Source of the DNA: an uncultured Alphaproteobacteria bacterium
GTDB lineage: Bacteria > Pseudomonadota > Alphaproteobacteria > HIMB59 > GCA-002718135
Assembly: GCA_902597795.1 (NCBI GenBank)
Contig: CACJZA010000002.1
Location: forward strand, 1-51,731
Length of the DNA: 51,731 nt
Direction of reading: 5' to 3'
In this document: positions 25,466 to 34,951 of the stretch, in pieces
Position numbering within the stretch: position 1 is the first letter of the stretch
Layout: every line of letters begins with the position of its first letter
Translations under genes and position numbers: made by a program
The notes under the pieces: generated by a model
Told to the model about the DNA's origin: nothing
Seen by the model: only the letters and a program-made list of their open reading frames with translations
Databases searched by the model: none

Positions 25466-26266
25466 ATGATAAAAAAATTTATCTGTCTAATATTATTATT
25501 ACTATGCATTAGCTGCTCTAATAATAATGTTAATTCAAGTTTTGATAACGATAAATTAAATAACCCAGAAACACTCTATAAATTAGCTAAAATAAATTTT
25601 GATCAACAAAACTTTGAAGATGCAAGAAATCAATTTTTGGAAATAATAAAATTATTCCCATTATCAAATGAAGCAATTCAATCAGAAATAATGATTGCCT
25701 TTATTGAATATGTTCAAATGAATTACGATAATGCAATTTTAAATTATAAAAAAATAATTAGTAAATATCCTTCTCATAAAGATTTAGATTATGTCTATTA
25801 CATGATAGCAATGTGCAATTATGAACAACTTAAGGATGCATCATTAGATGGGTATTACAATAATTTGGCTTTAAATTCTTTCTACCAAGTAATAAAAAGA
25901 TATCCAGATAGTAAATATGCAAAAGATAGTCGACAAAAAATCATTTTGGTAAAATCAAATATTGCAGCTAAACACATGGAAATAGGAAGATTTTATTTAA
26001 ATGATAAAAAAAATTTTGCAGCATTGAATAGATTTAAAATAGTTGTAGATGAATTTTCAATAACTAAATTTACACCAGAGGCTTTACATAGAATGGTTGA
26101 GGCATATTATGAAATGGGAATGTATGAGGAAAGTTATAAGACAGCAGCGTTATTAGGATATAATTATCCAGACTCAAAATGGTATAAATATAGTTATAAT
26201 TTAGTTAGTCAAATTGAAGGTGAAGAGACATTCTTAAGAAAAATTAGAAGTTTTTTTGATGGATAA
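25466..26266 (+). CDS. bamD: Outer membrane assembly lipoprotein BamD
   Basis: Essential lipoprotein of the BAM complex that inserts beta-barrel proteins into the outer membrane. In 266 residues it has a signal peptide with candidate lipid-anchored Cys17 (LLLLCISC), a less common lipobox with Cys at -3. Five TPR-like repeats follow: YKLAKINFDQQNFEDARNQF is the first, and FYQVIKRYPDSKYAKDSR, FYLNDKKNFAALNRF and YYEMGMYEESYKTAALLG are later ones. Length is normal. It overlaps ligA by 8 bp, so the two are cotranscribed; bamD-ligA adjacency after the dcw region is also found in other alphaproteobacteria, as I recall. Confidence 0.92.
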   Translation: MIKKFICLILLLLCISCSNNNVNSSFDNDKLNNPETLYKLAKINFDQQNFEDARNQFLEIIKLFPLSNEAIQSEIMIAFIEYVQMNYDNAILNYKKIISKYPSHKDLDYVYYMIAMCNYEQLKDASLDGYYNNLALNSFYQVIKRYPDSKYAKDSRQKIILVKSNIAAKHMEIGRFYLNDKKNFAALNRFKIVVDEFSITKFTPEALHRMVEAYYEMGMYEESYKTAALLGYNYPDSKWYKYSYNLVSQIEGEETFLRKIRSFFDG

Positions 26267-28271
26267 ACAAAAGAAAGTATTAAACAGATTAAGAGAACTT
26301 GCAGATTTAATCAAAAAACACAATTATAATTATCATACATTAGATAAACCAAAAATATCCGATCAAGAATTTGATAATTTAGTTAAAGAAAATGATATTT
26401 TAGAAAAAAAATATCCAAGTTTAATATTAAAAGATAGCCCTAATAAAAAATATGGTGGTAAAATAAAAGACAATTTCAAAAAAATAAAACATGACTCACA
26501 AATGTATTCACTTGCAAATGCTTTTGATAATAATGATATAAAAGAATTTATAAAACGCTCAGTAAAATTTTTAAATTTCGATAATGATGATGATATTCAA
26601 TATTTCTGTGAACCAAAGATTGATGGATTATCTTTAAATCTTGTTTACAAAAAAGGAAATTTAGTTTCAGCTGGCACAAGAGGTAATGGATTTATTGGAG
26701 AAGATGTAACTGAAAATATTTTAAACATAAAAAATATTCCATCCAAATTAAAAAAAAAAATTCCAGATTTTATTGAAATTAGAGGAGAAGTTTTTTTAAA
26801 TAAAAGTGATTTTGAAAAACTTAATTCTAAATTAAAAGATAAATCTAAATTTGCTAATCCAAGGAATGCAGCAGCTGGTAGCCTTAGACAACTTGATATT
26901 TCTGTAAGTCATAACAGACCTTTAAAATTCATTCCTCATGGTATTGGTAAATGTTCTATTAATTTTGATAAAATTGAAAATTATTATGAACAACTAAAGG
27001 ATTGGAACATTATACCTAATAATCTAAACAAAAAATGTCAATCAGTTGAAGAAATTATTAAATTTTATAACCATATAAAACAAGATCGATCAAATATTGA
27101 TTATGATATTGATGGATTAGTAGTAAAAATAAATAATTTTAAACTTCAAGAAAGATTGGGTTATGTAGGAAAAAATCCAAGATGGGCAGTTGCCATTAAG
27201 TTTTCCGCTGAAAAAGCTAATACTGTTATTCAATCAATTGATTACCAAGTTGGGAGAACTGGCGCAATCACTCCAGTCGCTAGATTACAACCTGTTAATT
27301 TAGGTGGTGTCATGATATCTAATGCTTCATTACATAATTTTGATGAAATAAATAAAAAAAATATAAATGTTTTAGATCTTGTTGAAATTGAAAGAGCCGG
27401 AGATGTCATTCCATATGTTACTAGATTAGTTAAGAAAAATAGTAAATTAAATACTAATATAAAACCTCCTAAGAATTGCCCTATTTGTAATAGTAATGTT
27501 TTAAAAGAAAAAGATGAGGCAATACTGAGATGTGCGAATACATACGGTTGTAGTTCACAAAAAATAGGGAGAATAATTCATTTTGTCAGTAAGAAAAGTT
27601 TGAATATTGATGGATTTGGAGAGAAACAAGTCAAACAATTGTTTAATTTAAAATATATAAATAAAGTAGAAGATATTTTTAGCCTAGAAAAATTCAAATC
27701 AGAAATAACTAAGTTAGATGGCTGGGGTGAATTATCTTTTTCTAATTTAATTAATTCTATTAATAATTCTAAAAAAATATCATTGGATAAATTTATCTAT
27801 TCACTTGGGATTAGATTTATAGGAGAAGTTAATTCTGAAATCTTAGCAAAGGAGTTTAAAGAGCTTGATGTATTTATCTCATCTTCAAATAATATAAGCT
27901 TGTTAGAAAATATAGATGGTTTAGGGCCAAAAGCAATTTATTCTATTATAGATTTTTTTTCTATAAATATAAATAAAGAGACAATTAAAAATTTAAAAAA
28001 TCATTTATCAATTACATTTATAGAGAATGAAATTTTGAATAATTTCTTTTTAAATAAACATTTAGTTTTTACTGGCACTTTATCTAAACTATCAAGAGAT
28101 GAAGCTAAGTACTTAGCAAAAAGTAAGGGTGCAAAAATATTGTCCAGTATTAGTAAAAAAACAGATTTTCTAATAGCTGGAGAAAAGGCAGGTTCAAAAA
28201 TAGATAAAGCGTTACAATTAGGAGTTAAAATTTTAAGTGAAAAAGAATTCCTAAAAAAAATTAATTTATAA
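26259..28271 (+). CDS. ligA: NAD+-dependent DNA ligase
   Basis: Joins nicks in replication and repair. The 670-residue protein carries an Ia domain with Tyr residues near 23-25 (HNYNYHTLD), the adenylation Lys120 in EPKIDGLS, an OB fold (VGRTGAITPVARLQPV), a four-Cys zinc finger (CPICNS...CANTYGC), helix-hairpin-helix repeats, and a C-terminal BRCT domain (HLVFTGTLSKLSRDEAKYLA). The start is the ATG at 26259; a TTG just before it would add one residue. It overlaps bamD by 8 bp and converges with uvrD, overlapping by 11 bp. Confidence 0.96.
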   Translation: MDKQKKVLNRLRELADLIKKHNYNYHTLDKPKISDQEFDNLVKENDILEKKYPSLILKDSPNKKYGGKIKDNFKKIKHDSQMYSLANAFDNNDIKEFIKRSVKFLNFDNDDDIQYFCEPKIDGLSLNLVYKKGNLVSAGTRGNGFIGEDVTENILNIKNIPSKLKKKIPDFIEIRGEVFLNKSDFEKLNSKLKDKSKFANPRNAAAGSLRQLDISVSHNRPLKFIPHGIGKCSINFDKIENYYEQLKDWNIIPNNLNKKCQSVEEIIKFYNHIKQDRSNIDYDIDGLVVKINNFKLQERLGYVGKNPRWAVAIKFSAEKANTVIQSIDYQVGRTGAITPVARLQPVNLGGVMISNASLHNFDEINKKNINVLDLVEIERAGDVIPYVTRLVKKNSKLNTNIKPPKNCPICNSNVLKEKDEAILRCANTYGCSSQKIGRIIHFVSKKSLNIDGFGEKQVKQLFNLKYINKVEDIFSLEKFKSEITKLDGWGELSFSNLINSINNSKKISLDKFIYSLGIRFIGEVNSEILAKEFKELDVFISSSNNISLLENIDGLGPKAIYSIIDFFSININKETIKNLKNHLSITFIENEILNNFFLNKHLVFTGTLSKLSRDEAKYLAKSKGAKILSSISKKTDFLIAGEKAGSKIDKALQLGVKILSEKEFLKKINL

Positions 28272-30489
28272 TTTTCAAGAACTTTAAATATACTTTTTTT
28301 GAAGAAAAATTTTCAAAATCAATTAAAGCTTTATCACCATCTAGTTTTATAATTTTACCATTACCAAATTTTTGATGATAAACTCTTTTTCCTTTAGATA
28401 TATTAACTTCATGCTCTAAATCTTGATTAAAGTCCCAATCTATATTATTTTTTTTTGAGTTTTCTAATAATCTCCTTCTACCAGGTGTAATTATTTCTTC
28501 ACTAAATGAGTCAGTTTCTAAAAAATTATCTAAAAAGTTATTATCTTGAATATATTTGGAGTCATTTATCTCTACTTTGTCTTCTGGAAGCTCGCTTATA
28601 AATCTTGAAGGTAAATTATAGTCATGAGATGCATAAGAATATCTATTTTGATTAACATAGGTAATATAGATTTTTTTTCTTGCTCTCGTTAATGCGACAT
28701 AGGCTAACCTTCTTTCTTCTTCTAAACCCTGATTACCAGACTCCTCTATTGATCTTTGACTTGGAAAAACTCCCTCCTCCCAACCAGCCAGAAATACATA
28801 ATCAAACTCTAATCCTTTAGCAGCGTGCATTGTCATAAGAGTTAGTGTTTCTTCTGATGTATTTGTTATATTTTCCATAACCAAAGATACATGTTCTAAA
28901 AAACCTTCAATATTTTCAAAATCTTTTAAACTTTCTATAAATTCATTTAAATTGTCTATTCTTGATAGGCTATCAGGTTTATTTGATTTTTCTTCTTCTT
29001 TTTTTAAGTAATCTAAATAACCAGAGTCTTCTATTATTACTTTCGCTAATTCAATATGGTCAAATTTCTTCTTAACTTTTTGCCATTTTAAAATTTTGTC
29101 AGTAAAATTATATAATTCTCCCCTAGCTTTAGAACTGCTCTTAAATGTCAGTTGTTGTGCAGATTCAAATAAAGAAATTTTATTCATTCTTGCATAGCTA
29201 ATAATTTTACTAACTGTAGATTTTCCTATTCCTCTTTTAGGTACATTAATTATTCTTTCAAAAGCCAAGTCATCAGATAGGTTATTTGTTAGTCTTAAAT
29301 ATGCAATAATATCTTTGATTTCTTTTCTTTCATAAAATCGTAATCCTCCAATTATTTTATAAGGAAGTCCCAGATTGATTAATCTTTCTTCAAAAGATCT
29401 AGTATGTGCAGCAACTCGAAATAATATTGAGATCTCGCTTAAATTTATTTTATCTTTAATTATATTTTCTATTTTATCTGTTACAAAAACCGATTCCTCT
29501 TTTGTTTCCCAAAATCCATTAATCGTAATTTTTTCACCAATCTGATTATTGCTCCATAATTCTTTTCCATATCTTCCTTTATTTTTAGCAATAAGAGTTG
29601 ATGCACAACTTAATATATTTCTTGTCGATCGATAATTTTGTTCTAGTCTTACAATAGTCACATTATCAAAATTTTTTTCAAAATTTAATAAATTAGTAAC
29701 ATCTGCTCCTCTCCAAGAATATATTGATTGATCATCATCACCAACACAACATATATTTTTATTTCCTTTATATAAAAAATGAATCCATTTTTGTTGTATT
29801 GGGTTAATATCTTGATATTCATCTACATGAATATATTTAAAAATTTTTTGATATTTTGATAATATATTATTATTTTTTTGAAAAATTTTTATACAAAATA
29901 AAATTAAATCACCAAAATCAACACTATTTAATCTAAGAAGTTCAGATTGATAAATACTGTAGATTTTTCGAATTTCTTTATCATTTTTCCGATATTTATT
30001 TTCATTCAATTCGTTAGAACTTACTCCTTTATTTTTTAAATTATCTATTGCTGATAAATAATACTTAGGTGAAGTTTCTTTTGTATCTATTTTTTCTGCC
30101 TCACAAATATTTTTTATTAATTTTAATTGATCATCTACATCAATAATTAAAAAATTTTTTCTCAATCCTACTTCCTCGTAATGTTGTCTAAGTATTCTTA
30201 GTGACAAAGAGTGAAAAGTTCCTACCCACATATTATCTATTGGAAAATTTAATGCATCTCCGATTCGTGACTTCATTTCACTAGCAGCCTTATTTGTAAA
30301 AGTTACTGCTAAAATTTGTCTTGGAGTTGCAAATTTTTTAATCAAAATATTCAAGATTCTGAAGGTTAATACCCTAGTTTTTCCACTACCAGCACCAGCT
30401 AAAACAAGTAATGAACCATCAGTTTTCTGAACGGCATTTCTTTGCTCTTTATTTAATAAATCAAGATAATTTTGCAAATTTTCTGTCAT
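28261..30489 (-). CDS. uvrD: ATP-dependent DNA helicase UvrD/PcrA
   Basis: Superfamily 1A 3'-5' helicase acting in nucleotide-excision and mismatch repair. The 742 residues include the Q-motif region LNKEQRNAV (12-20), Walker A GAGSGKT (32-38), motif Ia AVTFTNKAASEM, motif II DEYQD, motif III CVGDDDQSIYSWRGA, motif IV EQNYRSTRNI, motif V TMHAAKGLEFDYVFLAG and motif VI VALTRARKKIY. The C-terminus ends in a Tudor-like domain (GKRVYHQKFGNGKIIKLDGD), typical of PcrA/UvrD, which binds RNA polymerase. Rep is less likely because of that domain. Confidence 0.95.
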   Translation of the reverse strand: MTENLQNYLDLLNKEQRNAVQKTDGSLLVLAGAGSGKTRVLTFRILNILIKKFATPRQILAVTFTNKAASEMKSRIGDALNFPIDNMWVGTFHSLSLRILRQHYEEVGLRKNFLIIDVDDQLKLIKNICEAEKIDTKETSPKYYLSAIDNLKNKGVSSNELNENKYRKNDKEIRKIYSIYQSELLRLNSVDFGDLILFCIKIFQKNNNILSKYQKIFKYIHVDEYQDINPIQQKWIHFLYKGNKNICCVGDDDQSIYSWRGADVTNLLNFEKNFDNVTIVRLEQNYRSTRNILSCASTLIAKNKGRYGKELWSNNQIGEKITINGFWETKEESVFVTDKIENIIKDKINLSEISILFRVAAHTRSFEERLINLGLPYKIIGGLRFYERKEIKDIIAYLRLTNNLSDDLAFERIINVPKRGIGKSTVSKIISYARMNKISLFESAQQLTFKSSSKARGELYNFTDKILKWQKVKKKFDHIELAKVIIEDSGYLDYLKKEEEKSNKPDSLSRIDNLNEFIESLKDFENIEGFLEHVSLVMENITNTSEETLTLMTMHAAKGLEFDYVFLAGWEEGVFPSQRSIEESGNQGLEEERRLAYVALTRARKKIYITYVNQNRYSYASHDYNLPSRFISELPEDKVEINDSKYIQDNNFLDNFLETDSFSEEIITPGRRRLLENSKKNNIDWDFNQDLEHEVNISKGKRVYHQKFGNGKIIKLDGDKALIDFENFSSKKVYLKFLKIIN

Positions 30490-30568
30490 TTTTTTGCTAT
30501 AATAGAGATATATATAATGTAAATTATAAACTATATTAAATAATAGTTTAGTTATTAGTGATTAGTCT

Positions 30569-31354
30569 ATGAGTAAAAAAATTATAATTTTATTTTTTAT
30601 ATTTTTCAGCTTACTTTCTTTTAAGGTAATTGCTAATAGTGCAGACCAGGTAAATACAGACTCTGAGGATTTTGATACAACCACATTAGAGGATGAAATA
30701 TATGATCCTTTTGAACCGGTAAATAGAGCTATATTTAGTTTTAATAACGTAGCTGATAGAATTGTTTTAGAACCAATTGCAAAAGGCTACAAAAAATTAC
30801 CCTCTCCACTACAAAGTGGAATAAATAATTTTTTGAGCAATTTAAGGGCACCTTTAGTTGTTGTTAATCAATTATTACAAGGACAGGGTGAAAACGCCGT
30901 TCAATCTTCAGGAAGATTTATTGTCAATAGTACAGTAGGTGTATTTGGATTATTTGATGTAGCTGAAAGGATTGGGCTTGAAGAAAAAGAAGAAGATTAT
31001 GGGCAAACTCTTGCAACTTGGGGAGTTGGAGATGGTTTTTATATAGTGCTTCCATTGTTTGGACCTTCGAATCTGAGAGATACATCAGGTATGGTATTAA
31101 CAATGTTAACAGATCCGATAAATGCATATGCAGTAAGTGAAGGTGAAGCTTGGTTAGTGCCTATGAGAACAGCAGTTAATGCAGTTGATACAAGATCACA
31201 AATAATTGATGAAGTTAATGCATTAAGAGATAATTCAGTAGATTATTATGCTGCAGTCAGAAGTTCTTACTATCAAAACCGAAAAGCAGCAATTAATAAT
31301 GTGGATGACTCAGAATTAACACCTCTACCTCTAATTAGTATTGAATTTGAATAA
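30569..31354 (+). CDS. mlaA: Outer membrane lipid asymmetry protein MlaA (VacJ)
   Basis: Removes mislocalised phospholipids from the outer leaflet of the outer membrane and passes them to MlaC. In 261 residues it has a signal peptide (1-22), then the MlaA domain with YDPFEPVNRAIFSFNN, LRAPLVVVNQLLQGQ, RFIVNSTVGVFGLFDVAE, EDYGQTLATWGVGDGFYIVLP and FGPSNLRDTSG. Unlike the E. coli protein it has no Cys at the end of the signal peptide, so it appears to be secreted by signal peptidase I rather than lipid-anchored. The stop overlaps the mlaC start (TAATG). Confidence 0.93.
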   Translation: MSKKIIILFFIFFSLLSFKVIANSADQVNTDSEDFDTTTLEDEIYDPFEPVNRAIFSFNNVADRIVLEPIAKGYKKLPSPLQSGINNFLSNLRAPLVVVNQLLQGQGENAVQSSGRFIVNSTVGVFGLFDVAERIGLEEKEEDYGQTLATWGVGDGFYIVLPLFGPSNLRDTSGMVLTMLTDPINAYAVSEGEAWLVPMRTAVNAVDTRSQIIDEVNALRDNSVDYYAAVRSSYYQNRKAAINNVDDSELTPLPLISIEFE

Positions 31355-31956
31355 TGAAGTTTAAATTAATTATATTTTTTTTTATAATATTTTTTTCAAA
31401 AAATTTATATTCTGATGAAACTTCAGATTGGCTTAAAAGAGAAATAGACATTATTCTTGAAGCGTATAAAAATCAAAATCTCTCAAATGAAAATAGATTT
31501 CTTCTAATCGAAAAAACAATAAATAATAATTTTGCGGGGACTGGTATTGCTAAATTTGTTGCAGGAGAAGCTTGGAAAAAATCAGATAAGAGTACAAAAA
31601 AAATATATATTGATAATTTTAAAAGACATTTAGCTCTTAATATAGCGTCAATGATGCAAGGATATTCGGATCAAACTTATGAATTAACAAAATCAAATTA
31701 TGACATTAAAAATCAAGTTACCTTGATAGATATGGAAATTTTTTCAGATACTGGATCAGTTGTTGTAACCTGGCGAGTGAAAGAATCAAAAGATAGATTT
31801 TTTGTTATAGATTTAATTGTTGCAGATATCTCTTTAGTCGTAACAAAAAGATCAGAGTTTAATTCAATGTTAAAAAAAGTTGATAACGATCTTTCAAAAT
31901 TTAATGAAGTTTTATTTGATCAAAACCAATTAAGTTTTGAAAAAATAACTCAATAA
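31354..31956 (+). CDS. mlaC: Periplasmic phospholipid shuttle MlaC (Ttg2D family)
   Basis: Periplasmic protein that carries phospholipid between MlaA in the outer membrane and the MlaFEDB transporter in the inner membrane. The 200-residue product has a signal peptide (1-20, ending LYS before DETSDW), followed by the MlaC fold, with FAGTGIAKFVAGEAWKKSD, YIDNFKRHLALNIASMM and the strand block VVVTWRVKESKDRFFVIDLIVADISLV. Start overlaps mlaA. No mlaFEDB gene is seen in the window, so the inner-membrane part must be elsewhere. No terminator is seen after it. Confidence 0.88.
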   Translation: MKFKLIIFFFIIFFSKNLYSDETSDWLKREIDIILEAYKNQNLSNENRFLLIEKTINNNFAGTGIAKFVAGEAWKKSDKSTKKIYIDNFKRHLALNIASMMQGYSDQTYELTKSNYDIKNQVTLIDMEIFSDTGSVVVTWRVKESKDRFFVIDLIVADISLVVTKRSEFNSMLKKVDNDLSKFNEVLFDQNQLSFEKITQ

Positions 31957-31978
31957 CATCCTATAAAATTCTAAATAA

Positions 31979-33103
31979 TTAAATTTTTAAATTTTTTATT
32001 TCTTCTTCTGCTAATAATTTAGGTTGATTAGGATTAGTAGTTAATTGATAAGATTTGTTTTCCTCAGCCGATTTTATGATTCCATCCATAATCTCAAGGA
32101 CATGAAGAGATAATTCAAGGGAGCATCTTGCTTTTCGATTATTGGATATAGAATCAATCATTTCTGAGAGACCTATTCCTCTATAATTTGCTTTTTTGTT
32201 ACCTTCTCCATCACTTTTATTTGGAATACCTAATAACATCTTATCGTTATTAATAGTTTCCCATTCACTATCTTTTTGAGAAATTAATAAATCACCACTA
32301 AAAAAATTTGGATCGGGAACAATCATTGAGCCATCTAGTCCATAAAGTTCAATGGTTGAATGATTATTTTTCCAGACATCCCAAGTACAAAAAAACTGAA
32401 CTTTTGCGCTGTTTTGAAACTCTAAAGAACCCATAAGGGTAGTTGGTGTTTCGACTTTAATTTTATCTCCATATCTTGGTTGACTAGTTATTATTCTCTC
32501 ATTTGTTGCTGTTCCACTGATTGCATTTATTTGTTTAACTGGTCCAATTAAGTTAACTAATTGAGTTATATAATAAACACCAACATCAAAAACTGGTCCA
32601 GCCCCAGGTTTAAAGAAAAATTCTGGATTAGGATGCCAATGCTCCATTCCATGAGACATCAAATTAAATGTACCAAGAACAATTTTACCTATTTTATTGT
32701 CTTCAATTAATTTTCTAGCTTTTTGTCCTGCTGCTCCTAAAAATGTATCTGGAGCACAACCAACATACAAACCTTTTGCGTTTGCTAATTTTTCTATTTC
32801 TAAACCTTCTTGAAAATTCATTGCTAGGGGCTTTTCACTAAAACAGTGTTTTCCTTTTTCTAGTGATTTTATAATAATTTCTTTATGTGCAGCTGGAATT
32901 GTTAAATTAATAATTAAATCAATTTCATTATTTTCTAAAATTTCCTCAACTGATAGAGCTTTAACATTATATTTATATGCAGCATTAGATGCAGCCTCTT
33001 TATTTATATCTGCGCACGCAACTATTTTAAAATTATTAAAAATTTTTTGACACTCAAAATAAGTCTCAGAAATATTTCCACAGCCAACAATTCCAATATG
33101 CAT
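31979..33103 (-). CDS. Gfo/Idh/MocA family sugar dehydrogenase (operon 1)
   Basis: NAD(P)-dependent oxidoreductase of sugars or their derivatives. The 374-residue protein has an N-terminal Rossmann fold (GIVGCGNIS, 4-12), the family EKP motif with catalytic Lys91 (residues 90-92), and a C-terminal alpha/beta domain with GAGPVFDVGVYYI, whose Asp and nearby Tyr are expected active-site residues. It is the last gene of operon 1, overlapping the upstream isomerase-like gene in TAATG. Pairing of a Gfo/Idh dehydrogenase with a sugar-phosphate-isomerase-like barrel is common in pathways of inositol and of 3-keto-sugars. The exact substrate cannot be named. Confidence 0.85.
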   Translation of the reverse strand: MHIGIVGCGNISETYFECQKIFNNFKIVACADINKEAASNAAYKYNVKALSVEEILENNEIDLIINLTIPAAHKEIIIKSLEKGKHCFSEKPLAMNFQEGLEIEKLANAKGLYVGCAPDTFLGAAGQKARKLIEDNKIGKIVLGTFNLMSHGMEHWHPNPEFFFKPGAGPVFDVGVYYITQLVNLIGPVKQINAISGTATNERIITSQPRYGDKIKVETPTTLMGSLEFQNSAKVQFFCTWDVWKNNHSTIELYGLDGSMIVPDPNFFSGDLLISQKDSEWETINNDKMLLGIPNKSDGEGNKKANYRGIGLSEMIDSISNNRKARCSLELSLHVLEIMDGIIKSAEENKSYQLTTNPNQPKLLAEEEIKNLKI

Positions 33104-33876
33104 TAAATTTTTTCTAAATATTCTAAAGATTTGGTTGTGTATTCTTTATAATCTTTTGGATCATCGTGCTCTAAAACAAAAACTTCACATGATGTTTTTT
33201 TAACTTCTGCAAGAAGATTAGGCCAACCTATGAAACCTTCTCCTATAGCAGATTGTTCACTATGATCTAAAAGATTCTTTGTTTCATCAAAAAAATCTTT
33301 CAAGTGACATCCAATAATTTTATTTTTATATTTTCCTATCCATTCAAGTGGATCTGCTTTTCCAGCAACAGCCCATCCAAGATCGAGTTCCATTTTTAGA
33401 TTTTCATTGTGATCCATTACACATTCTATAGGAAACTTACCACTAGTAAGAGGTTTGAATTCAAATGAATGATTATGATAACCAAGAGTTAGACCATTAT
33501 CTTCATACGTTTGTACATATGATGAGAGATCTTTACCAAAGCTATTCCACGTATCTTCGTCAAGATCAAAATTTGAAGCAAAGTCTTTACTAAATTTTTC
33601 AGGCACAGAAGGTACTATAGCATGCTTAATATTTAGATATTTCATCCTCTTTATTGTATCTTCTGTATTTGTAATTGCTTGATAACTTATATGAGAAGAT
33701 TTTATAGAAATACTATTTTCTTCCATCATTGATTTAAAATTATCTAAATCGATTTTATCTAAATCAAATAATTCAATATTTTTAATTCCAGATTCAGATA
33801 GGAATTTAAATATTGGCTCGTAAGGTTGAAATTTTCTTGTGGTGTACAACTGCATTGTTACTTCGTTTCTATTCAT
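33103..33876 (-). CDS. Sugar phosphate isomerase/epimerase-like TIM barrel
   Basis: A 257-residue member of the xylose-isomerase-like TIM barrel superfamily (AP endonuclease 2 family), which contains sugar epimerases, isomerases and inosose dehydratase. Candidate metal ligands include Glu35 or so (IKNIELFDL), His in YHNHSFEF, the ELDLGWAVAGKADP block (Glu/Asp), His in GCHLKDF and Glu near LEHDDP. It overlaps its neighbours by TAATG on both sides, so it is strictly co-translated with the ABC ATPase and Gfo/Idh genes. Role: most likely rearrangement or dehydration of the sugar imported by the transporter of operon 1, or of its keto form made by the dehydrogenase. Confidence 0.82.
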   Translation of the reverse strand: MNRNEVTMQLYTTRKFQPYEPIFKFLSESGIKNIELFDLDKIDLDNFKSMMEENSISIKSSHISYQAITNTEDTIKRMKYLNIKHAIVPSVPEKFSKDFASNFDLDEDTWNSFGKDLSSYVQTYEDNGLTLGYHNHSFEFKPLTSGKFPIECVMDHNENLKMELDLGWAVAGKADPLEWIGKYKNKIIGCHLKDFFDETKNLLDHSEQSAIGEGFIGWPNLLAEVKKTSCEVFVLEHDDPKDYKEYTTKSLEYLEKI

Positions 33877-34949
33877 TAAATTCTCTCCTCAGATTTACTA
33901 TCAAATATTGAAGATTTTTTTATATCAAAAGAGATATTTATTTCATCATTTAAATTATAATTTGAGCTTCCTTCCAATCTAATAGATATTGGATTACCCT
34001 CAACACTAGTCCAAACAAGGGTATCTGCTCCCATAGGCTCCACTAATTCAACTTTACATTGAAATGAATTTGCATTTTTTTCTATGTTTATATTTTCAGG
34101 TCTTATTCCAAATAGAACCTCTTGATCATTGATGAAATTACTTATATTTTCATATTTAGAAATATCAATTTGTTTTTTGCCAACAATTATATTTTGATTT
34201 GATTTATCAAATTTAGCTTTTAAAAAATTCATACTAGGAGATCCAATAAACCCAGCCACAAATAAATTAGCTGGTTTGTTATAAATTTGTTTAGGTGTAT
34301 CTAATTGCTGTATTAATCCATCTTTCATTACAGATATTCGGTCAGCAAGAGTCATCGCTTCTATTTGATCATGAGTAACGTAAATCATAGTATTTGATAA
34401 ATCTCTATGAAGTTTTTTAATTTCATAGCGTAGTTCAGCTCTTAATTTTGCATCAAGGTTACTCAAAGGTTCGTCAAATAAAAAAACTTTCGCATCTCTA
34501 ACCAAAGCTCTACCAATAGCAACACGCTGCCTTTGGCCTCCAGAGAGTTGGGAAGGTTTTCTTTTTAGTAATTCATTTATTTGAAGGAGATTTGCAGCTT
34601 TTTTAATTTTTTCATTTATTAAATCTTTTGCCGTACCCATCATTCTTAAACCAAATGATAAATTTTTCTCAACAGTCATACTTGGGTACAATGCATAAGA
34701 TTGGAATACCATTCCTATGTGTCTATCTTTTGGTTCTTTCCATGTAACGTTATCATCTTCAATCCAAATCTGTCCATCAGTTAAATCCAAAAGGCCCGCT
34801 ATACAGTTTAATAAAGTAGTTTTTCCACAACCTGAAGGGCCAAGTAAAACCATGAATTCTCCTTCTTTAATATCGAGACTTAAATCATTTAATATTTCAG
34901 TTTTTCCATAACTGAAGGATATATTTTTTACTTCAACACTATTTTTCAT
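33876..34949 (-). CDS. Sugar ABC importer ATPase (UgpC/MsmK/MalK-type)
   Basis: Energises carbohydrate import. From the ATG at 34949 the protein has 357 residues: Walker A GPSGCGKTT at 37-45, Q-loop VFQSYALYPSMTVEKN, signature LSGGQRQRVAIGRAL, Walker B VFLFDEPLSNLDAKLR, switch His in YVTHDQIEAMTL, and a C-terminal TOBE domain (LFGIRPENINIE). GGGGTGAG just before ATG supports this start over a frame beginning at 34994. It lies 2 bp after the permease gene. It is the only sugar ATPase in the window, so it probably serves both transporters; MsmK/UgpC-type ATPases are known to be shared. Confidence 0.93.
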   Translation of the reverse strand: MKNSVEVKNISFSYGKTEILNDLSLDIKEGEFMVLLGPSGCGKTTLLNCIAGLLDLTDGQIWIEDDNVTWKEPKDRHIGMVFQSYALYPSMTVEKNLSFGLRMMGTAKDLINEKIKKAANLLQINELLKRKPSQLSGGQRQRVAIGRALVRDAKVFLFDEPLSNLDAKLRAELRYEIKKLHRDLSNTMIYVTHDQIEAMTLADRISVMKDGLIQQLDTPKQIYNKPANLFVAGFIGSPSMNFLKAKFDKSNQNIIVGKKQIDISKYENISNFINDQEVLFGIRPENINIEKNANSFQCKVELVEPMGADTLVWTSVEGNPISIRLEGSSNYNLNDEINISFDIKKSSIFDSKSEERI

Positions 34950-34951
34950 AC

